Of a stretch of DNA of 64,000 bases, positions 41,450 to 49,905 are shown piece by piece (position 1 is the stretch's first letter; each line of letters starts with the position of its first letter). A program made the translations under genes and the position numbers. The stretch is from an uncultured Bacteroidota bacterium (GTDB lineage: Bacteria > Bacteroidota > Bacteroidia > 2-12-FULL-35-15). The stretch is taken from NCBI GenBank assembly GCA_903926385.1, contig CAIYIS010000059.1, positions 1 through 64,000 on the forward strand, read 5' to 3'. The notes below the pieces were generated by a model. That model saw only the letters and a list, made by a program, of their open reading frames with translations, was not told the origin of the DNA and made no database searches.

Positions 41450-42202
41450 GTGACCACTCCAAGCGTTGCCGTTGAAGTAAAACACCTGTTTAAAACCTAC
41501 AAAGGAGCAACCTCCCCTGCCGTTAACAACATTTCTTTCTCAATAGAAAGCAAAAGCATTTTCGGACTCTTAGGCCCTAACGGTGCAGGCAAAACTACTA
41601 CCATTTCAATTTTATGCGGACTCATTCAACCTTCAAAAGGTGACGTTGCATTATTAGGATTATCCCTTAAAAACAATTTAGAGGAAATAAAACAGAGAAT
41701 AGGTATAGTACCTCAGGAAATAGCATTGTATCCGGCACTTACAGCCTACGAAAACCTTCGCTACATTGGCAACATGTATGGTCTTAAGGGAAGCGCACTA
41801 AAAAAAACGATTAGCGAACACTTGGAAATAGTAGGATTACAAGCTCATGCCAATTCCAGAGTTGAAACTTTTTCGGGTGGAATGAAACGCAGAATTAACC
41901 TTATTGCGGGAATACTTCATCAACCCGAAATATTGTTTTTGGACGAACCAACAGTGGGTGTGGATGTGCAGTCGAGGAATTTAATAACGGAACATTTACG
42001 GTTATTGAACAAACAAGGTTGCACTATTATTTATACTTCTCACTTAATGGAAGAAGCCGAAAACCTTTGTTCAGATATTACAATAGTGGACAACGGTGAA
42101 ATTATTATCAGCGGGAAACCAAAGCAACTGATTACTGAAAACCATACAGAGAATCTGGAACAATTGTTTTTAAAACTAACCGGAAAAAAAATTAGAGATT
42201 AA
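41450..42202 (+). CDS. ABC transporter ATP-binding protein
   Basis: This 250-aa ATPase starts at a GTG three bases after the previous stop, with no closer ATG. It shows Walker A GPNGAGKTTT (about 43-52), Q-loop VPQE, signature FSGGMKRRI (about 142-150), Walker B ILFLDEPTVGVD (about 162-173) and the H-loop TSHLMEEAE. It resembles DrrA/CcmA-type exporter ATPases and pairs with the permease 31 bases downstream. It probably drives export of the cluster's lipid or pigment product. Confidence 0.9.
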   Translation: MTTPSVAVEVKHLFKTYKGATSPAVNNISFSIESKSIFGLLGPNGAGKTTTISILCGLIQPSKGDVALLGLSLKNNLEEIKQRIGIVPQEIALYPALTAYENLRYIGNMYGLKGSALKKTISEHLEIVGLQAHANSRVETFSGGMKRRINLIAGILHQPEILFLDEPTVGVDVQSRNLITEHLRLLNKQGCTIIYTSHLMEEAENLCSDITIVDNGEIIISGKPKQLITENHTENLEQLFLKLTGKKIRD

Positions 42203-42233
42203 TTATTTCTGAAAAGAAGAAGAAGAGAAACAT

Positions 42234-43511
42234 ATGCTGCGCCTGTTTTCGACCATACAAAAAGAACTTATCCTTCTGTTTCGCGACAGAGGTGGGCTTG
42301 CCATTATGTTTTTGATGCCAGTGGCCATGATTACTATTATGGCACTTATTCAAGATGCTCCTTTCAGAGATTATCAGGAACTGAAAATACCACTACTGCT
42401 CGTTAATAACGACAAAGGCAATCTGGGGACAACGATAGAAGCCGGTTTAAAAGAATCGAAGATATTCGAAATTACAAAACAAAACAGCGATGAAGCTGCG
42501 GTAAAGAAAATTATTAAAGGTGGTAATTACGAAATTGGAATTATTATTCCTCCAAACGCCACTCAACTACTGAATGAAAAAGTAAATCAATTTGTTTCCA
42601 AAAAGCTTTCGGATGTGGGGCTTTCGGACAGCACACCAACACGAGTGAACAACACACCTGAAGAGTTAAAGCTACTCATCTTCTTTTCACCTGAAACAAA
42701 GAAATCATTTAAGGCTTCTATTTTAAGTTCGCTCAAGCAATCGACTTCTAAACTGGAAACACAAACCCTGCTTACTTATTTTTCGAAAGAACTAAATAAA
42801 GAAAATACGGAAATAAAAACAGAGCAACGTATGGACGACTTTATAAACTTTGACGAAGTGAATACGGTAGAAACTCCTAAAGAAGCCTTGTTACTTAATT
42901 CGGTTCAACATAATGTGCCGGCATGGACTATCTTCGGGATGTTTTTTATTGTTATATCTATGTCGGGTAGCATCATCAAAGAAAGAGATGACGGCAGTTA
43001 CACCAGACTGCTCACCATGCCGGGTTCGTACATTACGGTGTTGGCCGGAAAAATAACCGCATATCTTTTTATTTGTCTTACTCAATGTTTCCTTATGCTG
43101 ATGGTTGGTATTTATTTATTACCTCACCTCGGATTACCTCAGTTGGTAATCGGCAACAGCATACCGGCTATTATACTTACAGCACTCTTTACGGGTCTTG
43201 CTGCCACTGGTTATGGAGTGATGGTAGGAACTTTGTTTCGTACACATCAGCAGTCGTCCACTTTCGGGGCAGTATCGGTGGTTATATTGGCGGCCTTGGG
43301 AGGAATATGGGTGCCGGTGTATGTTATGCCCGATGCCATTCGAATGTTTTCGGAATTCTCTCCGCTTTACTGGGCGCTGAGTGCGTTTCACAAAATATTC
43401 CTGAACGAAGGAAATGTAGTATCAGTCCTCCCCTATCTTGTTAAATTGATTGCATTCTTTGGTTGCACCATACTCACCGCATTTGCTATTAATAAAATTA
43501 GAAAAGCATAA
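42234..43511 (+). CDS. ABC-2 type transporter permease
   Basis: This 425-aa permease has an N-terminal membrane segment (about 20-37), a large extracytoplasmic domain (about 40-215), and five C-terminal segments (about 235-420) with IKERDDGSYTRLLTMPGS, the ABC-2 family hallmark. It forms the exporter with the ATPase upstream. It is the last gene of the dar-like cluster; a TAnnTTTG box in the next gap starts a new unit. Confidence 0.88.
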   Translation: MLRLFSTIQKELILLFRDRGGLAIMFLMPVAMITIMALIQDAPFRDYQELKIPLLLVNNDKGNLGTTIEAGLKESKIFEITKQNSDEAAVKKIIKGGNYEIGIIIPPNATQLLNEKVNQFVSKKLSDVGLSDSTPTRVNNTPEELKLLIFFSPETKKSFKASILSSLKQSTSKLETQTLLTYFSKELNKENTEIKTEQRMDDFINFDEVNTVETPKEALLLNSVQHNVPAWTIFGMFFIVISMSGSIIKERDDGSYTRLLTMPGSYITVLAGKITAYLFICLTQCFLMLMVGIYLLPHLGLPQLVIGNSIPAIILTALFTGLAATGYGVMVGTLFRTHQQSSTFGAVSVVILAALGGIWVPVYVMPDAIRMFSEFSPLYWALSAFHKIFLNEGNVVSVLPYLVKLIAFFGCTILTAFAINKIRKA

Positions 43512-43599
43512 CGATGGTTAGCCAGCTAAGAAACCTTAATAAAATATAAAGTATATGCATTTCCAAAAGTTCAATAGTTAAAGGGCTAATCTATTTTCT

Positions 43600-43607
43600 T
43601 ACATTTG
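43600..43607 (+). promoter_or_regulatory. TACATTTG -7 box before the M49 peptidase
   Basis: A TAnnTTTG match lies 38 bases before the ATG at 43646. The -33 region shows only a weak match (gtta). Confidence 0.45.
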
Positions 43608-43645
43608 CCAGTCTTTAAAAACAGAAAAACAAAAAACAAATTAAT

Positions 43646-45718
43646 ATGAAAAAAATAAGTTACACCGCATTGCTTTTATCAGCTGTACTGATGGCATGCT
43701 CGCATAGCGAAACAAAAAAAGAAAGCACTGAAACGAAAAAAGATTCGGTTACCACTAAAGCTACTGAAATAATGGCCGACCGCTTTGCCGACATTCAGGT
43801 ATTGCGTTATGATGTTCCGGGATTTTCCGATTTGTCGTTGCAACAAAAACAACTTGCTTACTATCTTTACGAAGCAGGTTTGTGCGGACGAGATATGGCT
43901 TGGGATCAGAAATACAAATACAACCTTACCATTCGTAAAACGTTGGAAACAATTCTGACCACGTACACCGGTGATAAAACCAGTGCTGATTACAAAAAGT
44001 TTGAAGACTATTGTATGCGTGTGTTTTTTGCTAACGGCATTCATCATCACTATAGCAATGCAAAAATGCTTCCGGAGTTCAGTTTTGATTACTTTAAAGA
44101 ACTCGTTAGTAAAAGCGATAACACCAAGCTTCCGTTGGAAGGTATGAAAGCCGAAGAGTTTTTAGCCATGCTTAACCCTATCATGTTCGACCCTAAAGTA
44201 GCTCCTAAAACAGTTGATTTAAGTGCTAATGTGGATATAGTGAAAGCTTCGGCAGGTAACTTTTACGAAGGAGTTACACAAAAACAAGTGGAAGATTTTT
44301 ATGCAAAAATGATTCAGAAGGATGTGAAAGAGCAACCATCGTGGGGTTTGAACTCTAAGGTGTGTATGGACAACGGAAAGATAATAGAGAAAGTGTGGAA
44401 GAGCGGAGGAATGTACGGAGCGGCTATCGATAAAATTATTTTCTGGTTAGAAAAAGCAAGCACAGTGGCCGAAAACGATATTCAGAAAAACACGTTGCTG
44501 GAATTGATTAAGTATTATAAAACAGGTGACCTGAAAGATTTCGATGCGTATTCAGTTTCGTGGGTAGGCGATACAGCTTCGCGTGTGGATGTGGTAAATG
44601 GTTTCATCGAAGTGTATCATGATGCGATGCAGAAAAAGGGAGGATACGAATCGGTGGTGTCGATGCGCGATATGGAAGCTACCAAACGCATTGCTGCTAT
44701 AGCTAAGGAAGCACAATGGTTCGAAGACCACTCTTCTATTGCTGATAATCACAAAAAGAAAAAAGTAAAAGGTATATCTGCTAAAGTAATTACTGTTATT
44801 GGCGAAAGCGGAGACAATGCCCCTGCAACTCCTATCGGAATTAACCTTCCGAACTCGGAATGGATTAGAGAAAGTCATGGTTCCAAATCGGTTTCGTTAA
44901 GCAACATTGTTTATTCATATAATTTTGCTCGTGCCAAAAGCCCTACCATTGGAGAGTTTGGAACAAGTGATGAAGTAAAAGACCGTGTTTCTAAATATGG
45001 CCCTTTGAGTGGCGACCTCGAAACCGACATGCACGAAGTGATTGGACACGCTTCCGGAAAAATTAACGATGGGGTAAGCACTCCCGATGTTACTCTTAAA
45101 AACTATGCAGGAACGCTGGAAGAAGCACGTGCCGACCTGGTAGGATTGTATTTTATTATGGATCAAAAACTGGTGGATATGGGCGTGAGTCCTTCTATAG
45201 AAGTGGGCAAGGCACAATACGATTACTATATTATGAACGGGTTGATGACTCAGTTGGTAAGAATAAAAGAAGGCGATAATTTGGAAGAAGCCCACATGCG
45301 CAACCGCCAGATGAATGCTGCATGGGTGTTCGAAAAAGGGAAGAAAGACAACGTAATAGAGCGCATCAGCAAAGACGGAAAAACTTATTTCAAAATTAAC
45401 GATTACACTAAACTTCGCGAACTGTTTGGGCAATTGCTTAAAGAAATTCAACGCATAAAATCGGAAGGCGATTTTAAAGCCGGAAAAGCTTTGGTAGAAA
45501 ATTATGGTGTAAAAGTAGACCAGGCATTGCTTAAAGAAGTTCATACCCGTATGGAAAAGCTAAACATTGCTCCTTACATGGGCTTTATTCAGCCTAAACT
45601 GGTGCCGGTGATGGATGGCGATAAAATTACCGATGTGAAAATAGAAAACAACGAAACATTTATGGAACAAATGCTTCGTTATGGTAAAGATTACGGGTAT
45701 TTGCCTGTAAAAAATTAA
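43646..45718 (+). CDS. Lipoprotein dipeptidyl-peptidase III-like metallopeptidase (M49)
   Basis: This 690-aa protein has a lipoprotein signal (MKKISYTALLLSAVLMAC, lipobox Cys18). The zinc site is HEVIGH at about 463-468, here HExxGH as in nucleotide-hydrolase-like M49 relatives; the second ligand set is EEARAD near 492. Classical DPP III has HELLGH with the same spacing. It should remove dipeptides from peptide N-termini at the periplasmic face. The gene is monocistronic, with a strong terminator 35 bases downstream. Confidence 0.88.
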   Translation: MKKISYTALLLSAVLMACSHSETKKESTETKKDSVTTKATEIMADRFADIQVLRYDVPGFSDLSLQQKQLAYYLYEAGLCGRDMAWDQKYKYNLTIRKTLETILTTYTGDKTSADYKKFEDYCMRVFFANGIHHHYSNAKMLPEFSFDYFKELVSKSDNTKLPLEGMKAEEFLAMLNPIMFDPKVAPKTVDLSANVDIVKASAGNFYEGVTQKQVEDFYAKMIQKDVKEQPSWGLNSKVCMDNGKIIEKVWKSGGMYGAAIDKIIFWLEKASTVAENDIQKNTLLELIKYYKTGDLKDFDAYSVSWVGDTASRVDVVNGFIEVYHDAMQKKGGYESVVSMRDMEATKRIAAIAKEAQWFEDHSSIADNHKKKKVKGISAKVITVIGESGDNAPATPIGINLPNSEWIRESHGSKSVSLSNIVYSYNFARAKSPTIGEFGTSDEVKDRVSKYGPLSGDLETDMHEVIGHASGKINDGVSTPDVTLKNYAGTLEEARADLVGLYFIMDQKLVDMGVSPSIEVGKAQYDYYIMNGLMTQLVRIKEGDNLEEAHMRNRQMNAAWVFEKGKKDNVIERISKDGKTYFKINDYTKLRELFGQLLKEIQRIKSEGDFKAGKALVENYGVKVDQALLKEVHTRMEKLNIAPYMGFIQPKLVPVMDGDKITDVKIENNETFMEQMLRYGKDYGYLPVKN

Positions 45719-45752
45719 GACCACTCACCACATACCTTAAGTTAATACACAT

Positions 45753-45790
45753 AAAAAATCCTGCTTCGTATTCCGAAGCAGGATTTTTTA
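45753..45790 (+). terminator. Intrinsic terminator after the M49 peptidase
   Basis: A perfect 16-bp stem aaaaaatcctgcttcg with cgaagcaggatttttt, five-base loop. The A and T ends make it work on both strands. Confidence 0.92.
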
Positions 45791-45940
45791 TTTCAACTCT
45801 TTATTTTGTTTGCCACCCAGAGCTATTAGAAGGGCTATTTCGTAAAGACCTTCATTCGTAAATTCAGGGCAAAAGTCCAGTGGACTTATGAGCCAGGTTG
45901 TGCGTGGTCGTATTTCGTAAAGCACCATAATTCATAATTA
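45791..45940 (+). repeat. Dispersed repeat DNA with inverted GxxExxY-type arms
   Basis: The first roughly 45 bases (tttcaactctttattttgtttgccaccc) recur almost unchanged after the terminator at 48255. Then come atttcgtaaagacc...ttcgtaaattc (about 45837-45866) and gtatttcgtaaagcac (about 45909-45924), which match the right-arm orientation of the repeat around the GxxExxY gene. It appears to be a relic of that element. Confidence 0.65.
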
Positions 45941-45988
45941 CCTCTTAAAATTATTTTCTCCCATAAGGAGTTTACTCCGACAAATTGC

Positions 45989-45996
45989 TATATTTG
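45989..45996 (+). promoter_or_regulatory. TATATTTG -7 box
   Basis: A TAnnTTTG match 32 bases before the small frame at 46028 and 189 bases before the gene at 46185. No -33 match is clear. Confidence 0.4.
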
Positions 45997-46027
45997 CACC
46001 ACGAAACATTAATACCTTTCTAGTACA

Positions 46028-46168
46028 ATGACAGATAAAGCTACATACATTGCTTCTGTTGCATCCACTGCAAAGGTATCTCTTATTGAACCTACCGACC
46101 CATCACCTGCATTAATTAATCATGTCGGTGTTTTATTTTTAATCCATCCAATTAGTAACATCAATTAA
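46028..46168 (+). CDS. Possible 46-aa protein or 5' gene remnant
   Basis: An ATG frame reads MTDKATYIASVASTAKVSLI and ends ISNIN before TAA at 46166. The promoter-like box upstream and the protein-like first 30 residues suggest it could be a real small gene or the start of a truncated one; the last residues look random. I recognise no family. Confidence 0.3.
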   Translation: MTDKATYIASVASTAKVSLIEPTDPSPALINHVGVLFLIHPISNIN

Positions 46169-46184
46169 GGAAAAATAAATACAA

Positions 46185-46568
46185 ATGGAATTTGAAAGTT
46201 TAATTGCGGCTTTTAATGGGTCAAAAAGAAATAAAAAATTATTCGGTTTAGTTGTATATGAAATTGCAGGCAATGGATGTCTAAATGGAATGTGGACCAA
46301 TAATTTTAATTCAACAACATTTATGCAAGAAATTGCAAGGAAAACTGAACTAACAACAGGAGACAACCTAATAGGAGAATATAGCGTTACATATATTGAA
46401 TCAAATGGTGAGTGTTGTAACGGAATTCTTAATATTACTATTCCTAATTCAGGTCGGATATATAATTTGACATGGAATATTGATGGAAATATTATTTTTG
46501 AAGGAATAGGCATGAATACAGGAGAGAGACAATTAACAGTATTTTATTGGGGAATTGAAAATGAATAG
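46185..46568 (+). CDS. Unknown 127-aa protein
   Basis: A protein of mixed alpha/beta appearance, without signal peptide, containing two Cys pairs' worth of residues (NGCLNG; GECCNG). The C-terminal half has strands such as GILNITIPNSGRIYNLTWNIDG. It overlaps the next gene by eight bases, so it is translationally coupled to the secreted Kelch-like protein. Function unknown; coding DNA is AT-rich like the following gene body. Confidence 0.55.
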   Translation: MEFESLIAAFNGSKRNKKLFGLVVYEIAGNGCLNGMWTNNFNSTTFMQEIARKTELTTGDNLIGEYSVTYIESNGECCNGILNITIPNSGRIYNLTWNIDGNIIFEGIGMNTGERQLTVFYWGIENE

Positions 46569-48153
46569 ACTTTTACAAAAAATATTGATTCTGACTTTAT
46601 TTGTCCAAATATTTACTGTCAAAGTTAATGCGCAGGTAACTTGGACTCAAATGGCAGATTGTCCAACCGTGCCAGCGGATTTTACCTTTTCTATTGGAAA
46701 TATTGGATATATGGGGTATTCACATGCTAGTCCATTATCTGCTTGTGCAAGTATGAATGTAATTTCACTGTGGGAATATAATACAGTTACAGGAGCTTGG
46801 ACACAAGGTCCAGATGAACCTTGTGTGTATAGTTCAAATCAATTAATCTTAGGAGGCTTAGGGTTTGCATTAGATACAGTTGGCTATATTTGCATTCCTA
46901 ATAACACATCCTTTGGTTCCTATTGTTGTAAATTCCATCCATCAACTAATTCATGGTCAGCAATGGCATTATGCCCATTTACGACATTATTGTTTGATTC
47001 AAAGATTAGCATGGCAATAAATGGAAAAGGTTATATTTTTGCTTCTAAAAACCAAATAGGAGGAGGTAGTATTACAGAAGTTTGGGAATATAACTCTATT
47101 ACAAACTTGTGGACTCAAAAAAATTCGTTTTCAGATTATGCATATCCAGTTTTTGGAATCCCATTAAATTCTAAAGCTTATATTATGAGTACTAATAATT
47201 CCACTAATGGTAATCAATTTTGGATGTATTCTCCTAGTTCAGATTCGTGGACTATTAATTATAGTACTCTTCCTTTTGGAACAGGTTATGCCACATTTGG
47301 GTTTTCTATAGAAAATCTTGGATATATTGGTACTCAGGACAGCATTAGTAATGGGACTTCTCCAGGGAATGTTGTGTTTTTCGAGTTTAACCCTATAACA
47401 AATATTATCAATAATATTAATGGTACAAATACATTTACATATCCGTTATCCGCCTCTCATGAAGCATTTTCTATATGTTCGGCAGGGTATGCTAAATTTA
47501 ATGAAAGTGGACATAATTTTTGGAAATTAAATTCAAATTTAAATACAGTAACTCAAAATAAATTTATTTGTTCTGGTTATTCACTAGTTGTAGGAAGTCA
47601 TTCTTATTCCACAAGTGGAACTTATACAGATATATTTAGTTCCTTTAATGGCTGTGATAGTACGGTTATTACTAATTTATCAGTAAATGATACTTCCGTT
47701 TCAGTATTGAATAATGTACTTACCGCGAATCAAACATCTGCTACATATCAGTGGGTAGATTGTAATAACGGAAACTCTGCAATTGCAGGTGGAACCAATC
47801 AAAATTATACTGTAACTTCAAACGGTAGTTATGCTGTTATTGTTAGCGTAGGTAATTGTTCTGATATGTCTTCTTGTTATAATTTCAATAATTTAGGAAT
47901 ATCTGAATATGCCATTTCTTCAGTTTTTAGTATAACCCCCAACCCCTTTACCTCCCAAACCACCATCACCTTTAGTACCGAGCAACACAACTCCATTATT
48001 AAAGTAACAGACATTCTCGGCAAACAAATAAAAACCATCCGCTTTAGCGGTAAACAATATATTTTAGAAAAAGGAGAAATGGATGCAGGTATTTATTTTA
48101 TATCAGTAAACAGCGAACAGGGAATAGTGAATAAGAAGATAATTATTCAATAA
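46561..48153 (+). CDS. Secreted Kelch-like protein with T9SS sorting domain
   Basis: Start at ATG 46561 (530 aa), with signal peptide ending VNAQ. Residues about 25-330 hold repeated Kelch/galactose-oxidase-like motifs (WEYNTVTGAWTQGPDEP; WEYNSITNLWTQKNSF; WMYSPSSDSWTINY), forming a probable beta-propeller. An Ig-like spacer follows, and the last roughly 75 residues (FSITPNPFTSQTTITF... GIYFISVNSEQGIVNKKIIIQ) are the T9SS type A sorting domain. It would be secreted and attached to the surface. The sorting-domain DNA is clearly GC-richer than the AT-rich body, suggesting a joined cassette. Confidence 0.85.
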   Translation: MNRLLQKILILTLFVQIFTVKVNAQVTWTQMADCPTVPADFTFSIGNIGYMGYSHASPLSACASMNVISLWEYNTVTGAWTQGPDEPCVYSSNQLILGGLGFALDTVGYICIPNNTSFGSYCCKFHPSTNSWSAMALCPFTTLLFDSKISMAINGKGYIFASKNQIGGGSITEVWEYNSITNLWTQKNSFSDYAYPVFGIPLNSKAYIMSTNNSTNGNQFWMYSPSSDSWTINYSTLPFGTGYATFGFSIENLGYIGTQDSISNGTSPGNVVFFEFNPITNIINNINGTNTFTYPLSASHEAFSICSAGYAKFNESGHNFWKLNSNLNTVTQNKFICSGYSLVVGSHSYSTSGTYTDIFSSFNGCDSTVITNLSVNDTSVSVLNNVLTANQTSATYQWVDCNNGNSAIAGGTNQNYTVTSNGSYAVIVSVGNCSDMSSCYNFNNLGISEYAISSVFSITPNPFTSQTTITFSTEQHNSIIKVTDILGKQIKTIRFSGKQYILEKGEMDAGIYFISVNSEQGIVNKKIIIQ

Positions 48154-48254
48154 TAACTTACTTGATGCCTTTGCTGGCGTTATTTCACCTGCAAACTTGC
48201 CACTGTTTATGTACCGAGGTTTTTCAATCAAGCAAATATAAACTATTATTATCC

Positions 48255-48340
48255 ACAAAAAATCCTGCACCTAAAGGGACAGGATTTTTTATTTCAATTC
48301 TTTATTTTGTTTGCCACCCTGAGTTATTAGAAGGGAGCTT
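48255..48340 (+). terminator. Terminator followed by a dispersed repeat
   Basis: aaaaaatcctg (48258-48268) pairs with caggatttttt (48281-48291) across cacctaaaggga. The following tttgccaccctgagttattagaaggg is nearly the same as after the 45753 terminator and belongs to a CCACCCTGAG-type palindromic repeat. Confidence 0.8.
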
Positions 48341-48351
48341 TTCGCAAAGCG

Positions 48352-49059
48352 TTATACTATCATAATAGAAAATACAGTACTCCAGTCGCCTGCTATTTCG
48401 GGATGTTTAGTATTTATCCACCTTACATGGACATAAATTTTTTTACCGCTATTAGCCAAACCTGCCGCAATGGTAAATTTAGCTTTCGAAAACTGACGAA
48501 AATACTGAGAAGCCTCAGCTGTTGGGGGCTCGGCACCGATAGACCAGCCTATTTCTACACCATCAGCATCTTTTGGCAAACTTGGTAGTTTGGCATCGTG
48601 GTCGGTGCGGCAGGCTACATTAATATTTCCACCCCCTTTGGCCGATAGTAAAGCAAAAATAGCATCTTTTATTTGCGACTGAGGTGTGCGATGACCCGGA
48701 TTAGGCTCTGCAATGTGTAAAATTAGGCGAGCATCCGAAGTAATGTTGGCACTCCCGCTCATGCGCACCAACAATGGATTAAAAAATACAGTAAAGTTTA
48801 ACATGATGTTTTCTACCGCCAGTCGGGTAGCTTTCGACTTGGTTAAAGGGTTGGTGTGTTTTTCGTAGGCACCCGGATTGGCAGGGTCGCCTGTGTACCA
48901 CGAAGTAACATAACCTGCTGCCGATGTCATTTCGGTGGTAGAAAGGCCAAGCCGTGCTCCATTGGTAGTTGTACCTACTGTAATTTGTAAATAACCGACA
49001 CTGGATTTAATATAAGTGTCAAATTCTGATAATTTTTTTGGGACTCTTGCGTTCGACAT
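48352..49059 (-). CDS. Unknown 235-aa protein downstream of a 21-bp array
   Basis: No signal peptide. The N-terminus MSNARVPKKLSEFDTYI is followed by mixed helical and beta segments, and the C-terminus (FSKAKFTIAAGLANSGKKIYVHVRWINTKHP) looks like a fibronectin III-type strand pattern. I recognise no named family. It is the last of three closely spaced - frames after an HTH gene and a GC-rich 21-bp array. Its position relative to an array recalls the unknown gene at 12429-13325, though their sequences do not look alike. Confidence 0.6.
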   Translation of the reverse strand: MSNARVPKKLSEFDTYIKSSVGYLQITVGTTTNGARLGLSTTEMTSAAGYVTSWYTGDPANPGAYEKHTNPLTKSKATRLAVENIMLNFTVFFNPLLVRMSGSANITSDARLILHIAEPNPGHRTPQSQIKDAIFALLSAKGGGNINVACRTDHDAKLPSLPKDADGVEIGWSIGAEPPTAEASQYFRQFSKAKFTIAAGLANSGKKIYVHVRWINTKHPEIAGDWSTVFSIMIV

Positions 49060-49128
49060 ATTATTTTGTTTTTAAGTTATTATTTATTTGTAATCTATTG
49101 ATAATGTAATTGTAAACTCTTCTGTTCA

Positions 49129-49359
49129 ACTTCCGGCCGTGGGGCTACTACTTCCGGCCGTGCGGCTACTACTTCCGGCCGTGCGGCCACTACTTCCGTC
49201 CGTGCGGCCACAACTTCCGGCCGTGCGGCCACTACTTCTGGCCGTGTGGCTACAACTTCCGGCCGTGCGGCCACAACTTCCGGCCGTGCGGCTACAACTT
49301 CCGTCCGTGCGGCCACAACTTCCGGCCGTGTGGCCAAAACTTCCGGCCGTATGGCCTCA
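49129..49359 (-). repeat. GC-rich 21-bp tandem array, eleven units
   Basis: Eleven units like acttccggccgtgcggccac differ by few bases, and each can fold through ggcc...ggcc. The array is strikingly GC-rich within AT-rich surroundings. On - a frame from 49391 to 49095 reads VVAARPE heptapeptides (98 aa with unique ends MLSINSYRIQVEA and EQKSLQLHYQ), starting three bases after the HTH gene stop. A + frame is open too, so coding is possible but not proved. Confidence 0.9.
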
Positions 49360-49394
49360 ACTTGTATTCGGTAAGAGTTAATGGATAACATTGG

Positions 49395-49679
49395 TTATTT
49401 ATTTTCTTTCTTTTCTTGTTCTCTTTTTAATTTTCCTAGTATTAAATCGTCTACCATAGTTCCGTATTGTCCCGGACTTACTTTATGATAGTCTAAAATG
49501 GAGTCTAACTTATTTATTGTTATGTTTCCTCCGTTTTCGTATTTAGTGTATTGCGACTGGTCTATTCCTAATACTTTTGCAAACTCATATATTTTTTCGA
49601 AACCGGCTTTCTTTCTCAATAGCCTAAGCACTTCTCCTCTCAAAATTCTTCTATGATATTTACCCCTTTCTGAAAACAT
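49395..49679 (-). CDS. HTH (XRE-type) transcriptional regulator
   Basis: This 94-aa protein has a helix-turn-helix: LRLLRKKAGFEKIYEFAKVLGIDQSQYTKYENG, in which Q-S-x-Y-x-K-Y-E-N fits the Cro/CI recognition helix and following turn. The C-terminus is charged (KLKREQEKKENK). It lies directly upstream of the 21-bp array on the same strand, so it may regulate this unit. Confidence 0.75.
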   Translation of the reverse strand: MFSERGKYHRRILRGEVLRLLRKKAGFEKIYEFAKVLGIDQSQYTKYENGGNITINKLDSILDYHKVSPGQYGTMVDDLILGKLKREQEKKENK

Positions 49680-49863
49680 GCCGCTAAGTAAAAAGAAATA
49701 TTTTTCCCGATTACTGGTTTATAACTCCTAAATTTATTTTTGTTCAACTTTTTTTACCATGGTGGTTTTTAATCTTACATATATATTATGTAACCCATGC
49801 AACCTTATGGGGCATTTTAGCATCTCTAAAAGTAGAAACGTGAGTATTATCACATTTTATATT

Positions 49864-49905
49864 CATCCTCGCACACACGAGTAGCTTATTTCAATTGCCC
49901 GGTAT
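49864..49905 (+). repeat. 42-bp leader repeat, copy 1
   Basis: catcctcgcacacacgagta and the following bases up to the ATG are identical to 51337-51378 and 52819-52860. The ctcg/cgag ends of the first part can pair weakly. Confidence 0.95.

Noticed and set aside
48162-48365. 67-codon frame after the Kelch-like gene
   Set aside because: It is translated from the terminator and the CCACCCTGAG-type repeat.
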